Of a stretch of 64,000 nt of DNA, positions 24,265 through 31,793 are shown piece after piece. The DNA lies in contig NZ_QRGO01000002.1 in NCBI RefSeq assembly GCF_003367195.1, forward strand, positions 372,001 through 436,000. The letters are read 5' to 3'. The translations under genes were made by a program, and so were the position numbers. The stretch is from Undibacter mobilis (GTDB lineage: Bacteria > Pseudomonadota > Alphaproteobacteria > Rhizobiales > Xanthobacteraceae). Within the stretch, counting starts at the first letter, position 1, and every line of letters starts with the position of its first letter. A model generated the notes under the pieces. That model saw only the letters and a list, made by a program, of their open reading frames with translations. It did not search any database and had not been told where the DNA came from.

Positions 24265-25497
24265 ATGACTTCGGAGACCAACGCCGCTATTTCTCTTCTT
24301 TCCGCCGAAGCGGTGCGCGCACGGGCGCACCGGCTGCTGGCCCTCGGCCTTGACGGCCGGTTGCCGCATTTCCGCGTCGATCTGGCGAGACTCGACAAGG
24401 TGGCCGATCGCGTCATCACCCTGACTCGCGCCGCCTATCCGTCACTCGACGTGCCGTTTCATTCGCGCTGGCGCCATTTCGTCTACAAGGGCGACGACCG
24501 CTTCGCCACGCTCGTGGCGAAGGCTTCGTGGAAGGATGCCGCGGCGCGCGCCCGCGCCGAATTCGATCTCGCCATCGTCAGCGTCTTCCTCGATGCCGGT
24601 GCCGGCGCGCAGTGGCACTACACCGATCCGAAGACCGGCGAGCCCGTCGGCCGTTCCGAAGGGCTGGCGCTGGCCAGCCTCGATATGTTCGCAGCCGGCG
24701 CTTTCTCGGCGAATGCCAAGGACCCGCTGCGCGTCGATGCCGGCAAACTGGCGGCTCTGACGAGCGATGATCTGGCGCGCGGCTTTCAGGTCGCGCCTGA
24801 CAATCCCCTTGTCGGTCTCGATGGCCGCGCTGCCCTTTTGCGACGCCTCGGCGACCTGGCGCTGTCGAAACCTGACGTCTTCGCGCGCAACGACAGCGCC
24901 CGCCCCGGCGGACTGTTCGATCATCTCCTCGCAGACCATGGCAAGGCGCTCGCCGCGCCGGACATCCTTGTCGCTTTGCTCCGTGAACTCGGACCGATCT
25001 GGCCGTCGCGGCTGTCGCTCGGCGACGTGCCGCTCGGCGATTGCTGGCGCCACCGTATGCTGGTCACCGCCGATGCAACCAACGGCCTGGTCCCGTTGCA
25101 CAAGCTGTCGCAGTGGCTGTCCTACTCGCTGATCGAGCCGCTGCAGCGCGCCGGCGTCACCGTTTCCAATATCGACGGTCTCACCGGGCTGGCCGAGTAC
25201 CGAAACGGCGGCCTGTTCGTCGATGCCGCCGTGCTCGAACTGCATGAGCCGTTGCGGATTCTCGAAGCGCACGATGTCTCGTCCGAGCTCGTCGTCGAAT
25301 GGCGCAGCCTCACCGTCGCCCTGCTCGACAAGCTGGCTGAGGTCATTCGTGCCCGTCTCGGCATGGATGCCGAGACGCTGCCTCTCGCCAAGATTCTTGA
25401 AGGCGGCACCTGGGCTGCCGGCCGCGCCATCGCCCGCGAGAAGCGCGTCGATGGCGCGCCGCCGATCACCGTCATCAGCGACGGCACAGTATTCTAA
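24265..25497 (+). CDS. DUF1688/URC4 (Urg3)-family protein
   Basis: The 410-residue cytoplasmic protein belongs to the DUF1688 family containing yeast Urc4 and fission-yeast Urg3, which are required for uracil catabolism but whose reaction is poorly defined. Recognisable segments include LPHFRVDLARLDKVADRVIT, the block SVFLDAGAGAQWHYTDPKTG followed by EPVGRSEGLALASLDMFAAG, and KLSQWLSYSLIEPLQRAGVT. It begins 38 bp after the Urc1-like gene and ends 12 bp before the UPRT gene, so the three form one operon. No membrane segment or signal peptide is seen. Function is inferred from family and context. Confidence 0.88.
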   Translation: MTSETNAAISLLSAEAVRARAHRLLALGLDGRLPHFRVDLARLDKVADRVITLTRAAYPSLDVPFHSRWRHFVYKGDDRFATLVAKASWKDAAARARAEFDLAIVSVFLDAGAGAQWHYTDPKTGEPVGRSEGLALASLDMFAAGAFSANAKDPLRVDAGKLAALTSDDLARGFQVAPDNPLVGLDGRAALLRRLGDLALSKPDVFARNDSARPGGLFDHLLADHGKALAAPDILVALLRELGPIWPSRLSLGDVPLGDCWRHRMLVTADATNGLVPLHKLSQWLSYSLIEPLQRAGVTVSNIDGLTGLAEYRNGGLFVDAAVLELHEPLRILEAHDVSSELVVEWRSLTVALLDKLAEVIRARLGMDAETLPLAKILEGGTWAAGRAIAREKRVDGAPPITVISDGTVF

Positions 25498-25509
25498 GGA
25501 GATGAAGTC

Positions 25510-26139
25510 ATGGAAGGCGTTACCGTCGTCAACCACCCGCTGGTGCAGCACAAGCTGACGCTGATCCGTGACAAGGAACGATCGACCAAATCCTTCCGCG
25601 AGCTGCTGAACGAAGTCGGCATGCTGATCGGCTACGAGGTCACCCGCGACCTGCCGCTGGAGATGATCGACATCGAAACGCCGCTGGCGAAGATGAAATC
25701 GCCCGTGCTGGCCGGGAAGAAGCTGGTGATCGCGCCGATCCTGCGCGCCGGCCTCACTTTCGCCGAGGGCATGCTCGACTTGCTGCCGGCGGCGCGCGTT
25801 GCTCATATCGGCATGTATCGCGAGCCGGAGAGCCGTTCGGCGGTCGAGTACTATCTGAAGACGCCGCACGATCTCGACGAGCGTCTCGTCATCGTCGTCG
25901 TTCCGGTGCTCGCGACCGCCAATACGGCCGTGGCCGCCGTTGACCGTCTGAAAGAGCGTGGTGCCAAGGATATCCGCCTTGTCTGCCTGGTCAGCGCGCC
26001 GGAAGGCCTCGAACGTATCCGCGGCATCCATCCGGACGTCCACGTCTGGACGGCGGCCATCGACGAAGGCCTCAATGACGACGCCTTCATCGTCCCCGGT
26101 CTCGGCGATGCCGGCGACCGGGCCTACGGCACGCGCTGA
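25510..26139 (+). CDS. upp: Uracil phosphoribosyltransferase, variant PRPP loop
   Basis: The 209-residue enzyme would convert uracil and PRPP to UMP, the entry step of the URC pathway. The flexible-arm region [40 protein letters not shown] followed by [10 protein letters not shown], and the uracil-binding C-terminus [16 protein letters not shown] are standard. The PRPP-binding motif normally reads DPMLATGGSA; here it is [10 protein letters not shown], so the acidic residue and the double glycine are lost. This is not a sequencing slip, since the frame is clean on both sides. It is the last gene of the URC operon, with a good Shine-Dalgarno (aaggag) before ATG 25510. Activity may be altered or tuned to the pathway. 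Confidence 0.9.
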   Translation: MEGVTVVNHPLVQHKLTLIRDKERSTKSFRELLNEVGMLIGYEVTRDLPLEMIDIETPLAKMKSPVLAGKKLVIAPILRAGLTFAEGMLDLLPAARVAHIGMYREPESRSAVEYYLKTPHDLDERLVIVVVPVLATANTAVAAVDRLKERGAKDIRLVCLVSAPEGLERIRGIHPDVHVWTAAIDEGLNDDAFIVPGLGDAGDRAYGTR

Positions 26140-26148
26140 CCGAACCCG

Positions 26149-27666
26149 CTACATTGTCGCGCCGATCTGCCAAGGCACGAATTCAAGATCGCCGTAACCC
26201 ATTTCCTCCGACTTGGTGTGCTCGCCGGAGGCGACCTTGAGCACCTTGTCGAAGATTTCCTGCCCCTTCGCTTCGAGCGAGACGCCATCGAGGACATCGC
26301 CGCAATTGATATCCATGTCGTCGATCATGGTTTCGTAGACATAGTGATTGGTGGCCAGCTTGATGGAGGGCGTCGGCTTGCAACCAAAGGCCGAGCCGCG
26401 GCCGGTGGTGAAGCACATCACGTTGCAACCGCCGGCCACCTGCCCGGTGGCGCCGACCGGGTCATAGCCCGGCGTGTCCATGAAGACGAAGCCGCGTTCC
26501 GTGATCGGCTCGGCATATTCGTAAACCGCCCGCAATGTGCTCGAACCGCCTTTGGCGGCAGCGCCCAATGACTTCTCCAGAATGGTGGTAAGCCCGCCGG
26601 CCTTGTTGCCCGGTGACGGGTTGTTGTTCATCTCGCCGCGATTGCGCGCGGTGTAGTCTTCCCACCAGCGAATGCGCTCGACCAGCTTCTCGCCGACCTT
26701 GGTATTGACGGCGCGGCGTGTGAGCAGGTGCTCGGCACCGTAAATCTCCGGCGTTTCGGCCAGCACGCCGGTGCCGCCATGCTTGGCCAGCAAATCGACT
26801 GCCTTGCCGAGCGCCGGATTGGCGGTGATGCCGGAATAGCCGTCCGACCCGCCGCATTGCAGCGCCAGCACCACTTCGGAAGCCGGCCGCGTCTCGCGCC
26901 GGGCTTTCGCCGCGACGGGCAGCATGGCTTTGACGCGCTCGACGCCCTCGGCCACCGTTTTCCTGGTACCGCCAACGGCCTGAATGGTCATGGACTGGAA
27001 GTGATCGCCTTCCACCAGATGGCCCTCGCTCTTCATGCGCTCGATCTGGAACATCTCGCAGCCGAGCCCGACCATCAACGCCGCGCCGATATTGGGGTGC
27101 GTGGCATAACCCCACTGCGTCCGCTGCAAGACATCATAGCCCTCACCGCGCGAGGCCATGCCGCAACCGGTGCCGTGCACGAAGGGCACGACACCGTCGA
27201 TCTCCGGAAAATCGTCGAGCACACCCGAACGGTTGACCGATTCGGCGATGAACTTGGCGACGCTCGCCGAGCAGTTCACCGAGGTGAGAATGCCAACATA
27301 ATTGCGCGTGCCGGTACGGCCGTTCGGCCGCAAATAGCCTTCGAAAGTCGCCCGCATTTCCGGCGGCAGGACTTCGTCATTCTTCGCATTTTCGGCATGA
27401 CGATAGTCGCGGGCGAAATCACCCATGACGACATTATGCTCATGCACCCAATCACCGGGCACAATGGCCTTCGACGCAAAGCCGATAATCTGGCCGTATT
27501 TGCGCACCGGCTCGTTCGCCGCAATTGGCGCAATCGCCATCTTGTGGCCGCGCGGGATACGGGCCTGCGCCGTCGCGCCGGCCAACGCCGTCCCCTGCCC
27601 GATCTGATCGACCGCGACGATGACGTTGTCATCGGCGGCAAGACGGATGGTGCGCGGTGCAGTCAT
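26149..27666 (-). CDS. UxaA/GarD-family sugar-acid dehydratase
   Basis: The 505-residue enzyme belongs to the altronate/galactarate dehydratase family, which dehydrates sugar acids with an iron-dependent site. The N-terminal SAF-like domain (about residues 1-90) includes PRGHKMAIAPIAANEPVRKY and QIIGFASKAIVPGDWVHEHN. The catalytic domain starts near residue 110 (GYLRPNGRTGTRNYVGILTS) and has conserved cysteines at SVNCSAS, GTGCGMA, GLGCEM and LQCGGSDGYSG. Length equals full UxaA (about 495). It starts 10 bp after the TRAP large-permease gene and is the last gene of that operon. Altronate, galactarate or another aldarate or lactate-like acid is possible; the TRAP partner shows the substrate is imported. 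Confidence 0.9.
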   Translation of the reverse strand: MTAPRTIRLAADDNVIVAVDQIGQGTALAGATAQARIPRGHKMAIAPIAANEPVRKYGQIIGFASKAIVPGDWVHEHNVVMGDFARDYRHAENAKNDEVLPPEMRATFEGYLRPNGRTGTRNYVGILTSVNCSASVAKFIAESVNRSGVLDDFPEIDGVVPFVHGTGCGMASRGEGYDVLQRTQWGYATHPNIGAALMVGLGCEMFQIERMKSEGHLVEGDHFQSMTIQAVGGTRKTVAEGVERVKAMLPVAAKARRETRPASEVVLALQCGGSDGYSGITANPALGKAVDLLAKHGGTGVLAETPEIYGAEHLLTRRAVNTKVGEKLVERIRWWEDYTARNRGEMNNNPSPGNKAGGLTTILEKSLGAAAKGGSSTLRAVYEYAEPITERGFVFMDTPGYDPVGATGQVAGGCNVMCFTTGRGSAFGCKPTPSIKLATNHYVYETMIDDMDINCGDVLDGVSLEAKGQEIFDKVLKVASGEHTKSEEMGYGDLEFVPWQIGATM

Positions 27667-27675
27667 GGAACCTCC

Positions 27676-28956
27676 CTATCTCACGAAGCCGAACATGCGA
27701 GGCAGCCACAGAGTCAGTTCCGGAATAAACGTAATTGCGATCAGCGAGCCTAGCAGCGGGATCAACCACGGCAAAATCGCCATGGTCGTGCGCTCGATGG
27801 ACATTTTCGCGATCCTCGACAGCACGAACAACACCATGCCCAGCGGCGGATGCAGCAGGCCGATCATCAGGTTCAGCGTCATCATCACGCCGAAATGCAC
27901 CGGGTCGATGCCGACCTTGAGGATGACCGGCATCAGCACCGGCACCAAAATGCTGATCGAGGCGATCGGCTCGAGGAAGCAGCCGACGATCAGCAGCAGG
28001 ATGTTCGACAGGATGAGGATGATGTAGCGGCTGTCGGTCATCGAGAGCAACCACTCGGTCGTATACTCGGTGACACGCGTCGTCGTCAGCACCCAGCCGA
28101 ACAGCGACGCAGCGCCGACGATCAGCAGCACGCCGGCGGTGGTCTCAATGGTGTCCATCGTGATCTTGTAGAACTGCTTCCACGTCAGCGACCTGTAGAG
28201 AAACAGGCCCAGCAGCATGGCCCACGCACAGGCCGCGATGGCCGCTTCGGTCGGCGTGAACCAGCCGAACGTCATGCCACCGATGATGATGGCCGGCGTC
28301 AGCAGCGCCGGCGCGGCGGCAACGAACGTGAGGCCGAGGGTGCGCCAGCGAAACGCCTGGTCGCGGCCCATGTTGTACTTGCGCGCGCAGTAATAGACAT
28401 AGCCCATCATGAAGGCCGTCATCACCAGTCCGGGGATCACGCCGCCGAGAAACAGCGCACCGATCGAGACATTGCCCATCATGCCGTAGATGACGAAGGG
28501 CAGCGACGGCGGGATGATCGGCCCGAGCGTCGACGACGCGGCGGTGACGCCGACCGAGAACTCGGTCGAGTAACCGTGATCCTTCATCGCCTTGATCTCG
28601 ATGGTGCCGAGGCCGGCGGCGTCGGCAATCGCCGTGCCCGACATGCCGGCGAAGATCACCGAACCGATAATGTTGACCTGCGCCAACCCTCCCCGCATCC
28701 AGCCCGCGGTCGCAACGGCGAAGTCGTAGATGCGGTTGGTGATGCCGGCCGAGTTCATCAGGTTGCCGGCAAGGATAAAGAACGGCACCGCCAGCAGTGG
28801 AAAGCTGTCAATACCACCCGCCATGCGGTGCAGGATCACGAAGTCCGGCAGTCCCGCGATGAAATGGGTATAGATAAAGGATGATGCCGCCAGCGCGATG
28901 AACACCGGCACGCCCGCGAGCAGCACGGCGATGAAGATAAATGCAACAACGACCAT
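27676..28956 (-). CDS. TRAP transporter large permease subunit (DctM)
   Basis: The 426-residue membrane protein is the sodium-coupled carrier component of a TRAP importer. It has about 12 hydrophobic segments. Characteristic parts are GGIDSFPLLAVPFFILAGNL, MNSAGITNRIYDFA, VIFAGMSGTAIADAAGLGTI with EIKAMKDHGYSTEFSVGVTA, ASSTLGPIIPPSLPFVIYGM and LLHPPLGMVLFVLSRIAKM. Length is normal. It lies between the small permease gene (17 bp gap) and the UxaA-family dehydratase. Operon order is dctP, dctQ, dctM, dehydratase. Substrate inferred: a sugar acid handled by the dehydratase. Confidence 0.94.
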   Translation of the reverse strand: MVVVAFIFIAVLLAGVPVFIALAASSFIYTHFIAGLPDFVILHRMAGGIDSFPLLAVPFFILAGNLMNSAGITNRIYDFAVATAGWMRGGLAQVNIIGSVIFAGMSGTAIADAAGLGTIEIKAMKDHGYSTEFSVGVTAASSTLGPIIPPSLPFVIYGMMGNVSIGALFLGGVIPGLVMTAFMMGYVYYCARKYNMGRDQAFRWRTLGLTFVAAAPALLTPAIIIGGMTFGWFTPTEAAIAACAWAMLLGLFLYRSLTWKQFYKITMDTIETTAGVLLIVGAASLFGWVLTTTRVTEYTTEWLLSMTDSRYIILILSNILLLIVGCFLEPIASISILVPVLMPVILKVGIDPVHFGVMMTLNLMIGLLHPPLGMVLFVLSRIAKMSIERTTMAILPWLIPLLGSLIAITFIPELTLWLPRMFGFVR

Positions 28957-28973
28957 AGTGCTGTGCCCTGTGC

Positions 28974-29534
28974 TTAATCAGCTGCAATCTGATCGGCGAC
29001 ATCGTGCGGCTTCTTCCAGCCCATCCGGGCGTTGCGCCACACATTCATCCCCTGACGGAACAGCATCAGGAAGCACCCCAGGGAAACGCCGGCATAGACC
29101 CAGCCCATCGACAGATCGAATACCGTCATGCGCTGGATGCCCATGCGATCGACGATGGTCACGGAGATGTACGCGAGGAAGGCGAGGAACACGAGCTTGA
29201 CGATATCGACCGACGCCAGCAGCGTCTGACGGATGACACCAGGCTTCATCACATTCGATAGAAGCTCGACGGCAATATGGGTGTTGCGCCGAGTCACCAT
29301 CGCGCCGCCGACGAACACCACCCACATCAGACCGTAACGGGCGATTTCCTCTGTCCAAGACAGGCTGTCGTTAAGAACGTAGCGCGTGAAGAACTGGAGG
29401 AAGACGATGAAAGCAAGGCTCCAGAACAATACGAGGGCCAGCCAGTCTTCAGGATGCTTTTCGATCACCACCTCGGCTTCTTCGGCAACGATGAGGTGGA
29501 CGTCATCGCTCGGCATCTTGTGGTCCGCTTGCAT
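28974..29534 (-). CDS. TRAP transporter small permease subunit (DctQ)
   Basis: The 186-residue protein has a hydrophilic N-terminus (about 30 residues) and four membrane helices. The family motif FFTRYVLNDSLSWTEEIARY followed by GLMWVVFVGGAMVTRRNTHI is clear. It partners the large permease immediately downstream and the binding protein upstream. A perfect hairpin with a T-run separates it from the binding-protein gene, which may let the cell make more binding protein than permease. ATG 29534 is used; a second ATG six codons in is possible. Confidence 0.92.
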   Translation of the reverse strand: MQADHKMPSDDVHLIVAEEAEVVIEKHPEDWLALVLFWSLAFIVFLQFFTRYVLNDSLSWTEEIARYGLMWVVFVGGAMVTRRNTHIAVELLSNVMKPGVIRQTLLASVDIVKLVFLAFLAYISVTIVDRMGIQRMTVFDLSMGWVYAGVSLGCFLMLFRQGMNVWRNARMGWKKPHDVADQIAAD

Positions 29535-29589
29535 GGATTAAGTCCAATTGTTCACGCACAGGCGGTCGTCACTGCCGGCGGCCTCGTGC

Positions 29590-29641
29590 AAAAAAGAATA
29601 GGATGCCGTCATCGCCAGCGGTGCGCTGGCGATGACGGCAT
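29590..29641 (-). terminator. Intra-operon terminator/attenuator after dctP
   Basis: A perfect 18-bp inverted repeat (29603-29620 with 29624-29641, arm atgccgtcatcgccagcg) has a 3-nt loop. On the minus strand it is followed by cctattctttttt. It lies 9 bases after the binding-protein stop and about 55 bases before the small-permease start. Partial termination would give excess binding protein. Confidence 0.8.
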
Positions 29642-29650
29642 TTGCCTCGA

Positions 29651-30640
29651 CTACTTCAGCGCCTGCAGGGCGTCGTATTCGGCCTTGCTCCAGCCGGCGC
29701 CGGCACTGGCGTCGTTATGGAGCGCCATGGCCGCCTTGCGGAAGGCCTCGCGGTCGACCTGGACCACCGTCTTGCCGAGCTGGCGCAGTTGATCGGCGGT
29801 CTTCTGCTCAGAAGCCCGAATCTCATCCGACGCCTTGGCTGCGGCCTGCGCCAGCACTTCCTCGAACACCTTCTTATCGGCGTCCGAGAGTTTGGCCCAG
29901 GTGGTCGCACCGACGATCGAGAGCAGCGACTCGATGATGTGGCCAGTCAGCATGACGTGCGTCTGCACTTCGTAGAACTTCTTGGCCATGATGGTGGGTA
30001 ACGGATTTTCCTGGCCGTCCACGGTCTTCTGCTGAAGGGCGAGATAGACTTCGGCGAAGGCGATCGGCGTAGCGTTGGCGCCGACCGACTTGGCAAACAT
30101 CAGATAAAGCGGCGCCGGCGGCACGCGCAGCTTCATGCCCTTCATATCCTCCGGCTTGGTGATGGCCTTGTTCGCCGTGACCATGCGTTCGCCATAGTAA
30201 GTCAGGGCCACGATCTTGTGTTTGGTCCTGTCTTCGTAACCTTTGGCGATGTCGCGAAACAGCTTGCTGTCGCGATAGGCCTTCCAGTGATTGAAGTCGC
30301 GCATCATGAACGGCGCGCCGGAGATGGCGAGCGGCTTGTGGATCGAACCGGCGAACGAAGTGCCCGTGTATATGATGTCGACAGTGCCGAGCCCCAGGCC
30401 TTCGTTGATCTGGTTCTCGTTGCCGAGCTGCGAGGCCGGGAAGACACCGATCTCGTAGCGGCCCGCGGTCCGCTTCTTAATCTCTTCGGCCGCCCAGAGC
30501 GCCTGGGTGTGATACGGCTCGGAGGTCTCGTAGACGTGAGCCCATTTCAGCTTGGTCTGAGCCGATGACGGCCCGGCGAAGCCGGCAACGGCAAGCGCGA
30601 TCGTCGCGCCCATGATGAGGCGCGCGCAAATTCTTGACAT
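29651..30640 (-). CDS. TRAP transporter substrate-binding protein (DctP family)
   Basis: The 329-residue periplasmic protein captures an organic acid for the TRAP permease. A signal peptide (MSRICARLIMGATIALAVAG, cleavage near PSSAQ) precedes the mature start TKLKWAHVYETSEPYHTQAL. The substrate carboxylate-binding arginine is expected in MKGMKLRVPPAPLYLMFA, and the downstream AFAEVYLALQQKTVDGQENP is the standard family segment. A strong Shine-Dalgarno (aagggagg) precedes ATG 30640. It is the first gene of the TRAP/dehydratase operon and divergent from a GntR gene. The ligand is probably a sugar acid, by context. Confidence 0.94.
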   Translation of the reverse strand: MSRICARLIMGATIALAVAGFAGPSSAQTKLKWAHVYETSEPYHTQALWAAEEIKKRTAGRYEIGVFPASQLGNENQINEGLGLGTVDIIYTGTSFAGSIHKPLAISGAPFMMRDFNHWKAYRDSKLFRDIAKGYEDRTKHKIVALTYYGERMVTANKAITKPEDMKGMKLRVPPAPLYLMFAKSVGANATPIAFAEVYLALQQKTVDGQENPLPTIMAKKFYEVQTHVMLTGHIIESLLSIVGATTWAKLSDADKKVFEEVLAQAAAKASDEIRASEQKTADQLRQLGKTVVQVDREAFRKAAMALHNDASAGAGWSKAEYDALQALK

Positions 30641-30669
30641 GATACTTCCTCCCTTTAGGACTATTTTGT

Positions 30670-30690
30670 ACGGGTCTTATGTAGGCCCGT
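30670..30690. promoter_or_regulatory. Candidate GntR operator
   Basis: ACGGGTCTTATGTAGGCCCGT is an inverted repeat with 7-bp arms (6 of 7 matched) and a 7-bp spacer. It lies 30 bases upstream of the dctP ATG and 90 bases before the GntR ATG, where a repressor could block the operon promoter. Binding by the adjacent regulator is inferred. Confidence 0.35.
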
Positions 30691-30780
30691 TTGTTTTAAA
30701 CTTGCGGATGAGCACCGCTTGTCAGGCGTTTTCACCCGGGCACGGTTGAGTTTGCCCAATCCGCCCACTAACATGTTACT

Positions 30781-31509
30781 ATGTCAGACGACATCCGCAA
30801 GCAGGATTACGCATTTCTTCCCGTTCTCGATCGGCACGAGCGCGGCGGCACCGTGCAGCGCATCCAGGATGTGATCCGCGACGCCATCGTCCGGCTGGAA
30901 ATGCGGCCGGGCGAGGCCATCGACAAGAATGCCTTGTGCGAAAGATTGAATGTCTCGCGCTTCCCGGTCTCCGAAGCTCTCGGCCGCCTCGCCGAAGAGG
31001 GTTTCGTCGTCGTCTTGCCGCAGCGCGGTACAATGGTCTCACGTATCGACCTCGCCGCTTGCCGCCAGGCCATGTTCATTCGCCGCGCGCTGGAATGCGA
31101 AGCCGTCCGCTACGTCGCCCCCGGAATTTCGGACGATCTGATTCAGAAATTTCGCAAGCTCCTCGCCGGACAGCAGCGCGCCATGGCCGGCAACGACCGC
31201 AACACATTTCACGCGCTCGACCTCGCCTTTCACGCACTGCTGCTCGAAACGCTCGGCTATGACCGGGTGACAGCGGCCGTCGACGCCGCGCGGGCGAACC
31301 TGGACCGCATGCGGCTTTTCCTATGCACGCCCGTGCGACAGCACGAAACCTTTGCCGAACACGAACAAATTTTTGCGGCCTTGAGCGCCCGGCAGCCGGA
31401 GGAATCTGCAAAAGCGATGAGCAATCATCTCGATGAAGTCATGAGCGAGCTCGAGGATTTTGCCAAAGCCCACCCGGAACTTGTGACGCCGGGCCAGACG
31501 GCAAACTAG
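30781..31509 (+). CDS. GntR-family (FadR/FCD subfamily) transcriptional regulator
   Basis: The 242-residue regulator has an N-terminal winged HTH (about residues 22-90: IQDVIRDAIVRLEMRPGEAI, LCERLNVSRFPVSEALGRLA, EEGFVVVLPQRGTMVSRI) and a C-terminal all-helical FCD effector domain with metal-site histidines likely in HALDLAFHALLLE and NHLDEVMSELED. It is divergent from the TRAP/sugar-acid dehydratase operon and probably represses it until the acid or its product binds. An inverted repeat lies in the shared region. Regulators of this subfamily commonly control hexuronate and aldarate genes. Confidence 0.92.
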   Translation: MSDDIRKQDYAFLPVLDRHERGGTVQRIQDVIRDAIVRLEMRPGEAIDKNALCERLNVSRFPVSEALGRLAEEGFVVVLPQRGTMVSRIDLAACRQAMFIRRALECEAVRYVAPGISDDLIQKFRKLLAGQQRAMAGNDRNTFHALDLAFHALLLETLGYDRVTAAVDAARANLDRMRLFLCTPVRQHETFAEHEQIFAALSARQPEESAKAMSNHLDEVMSELEDFAKAHPELVTPGQTAN

Positions 31510-31793
31510 CTTCCGTGATCGCCGTCACGCACCTTCGGTCAATAGATCAGCATTGCCGACATATCGGTCGCATTCTTCTTGCTGAAATCGTTATCGCCGT
31601 CACAACGGATTTTTCTGCCGCAGACGCGACTGGAGCGCGAGGCGGCTCGCGACCACTCCGCCGTCGGCACGCTTCTTTTCCTGCAACTCATTGGCAGGTG
31701 CAAACATCGCAGTCGAAATCGCAGGCTTGTTGAGCTAGACGAGCGCTCCCGGCGGGCAGACCGGTTCCGCCGTGCCGTGACGCGCGAGAACCT

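Noticed and set aside
30661..30780. Riboswitch-like leader before dctP
   Set aside because: The 5' leader is short and the only structure is the candidate GntR inverted repeat; no riboswitch consensus is visible.
31510..31793. Small frames between the GntR and CDF genes (for example 31579-31824 + and a 35-codon minus frame)
   Set aside because: Arg-rich translations without ribosome sites or family features. The gap is treated as non-coding, though a small RNA or short peptide cannot be excluded.
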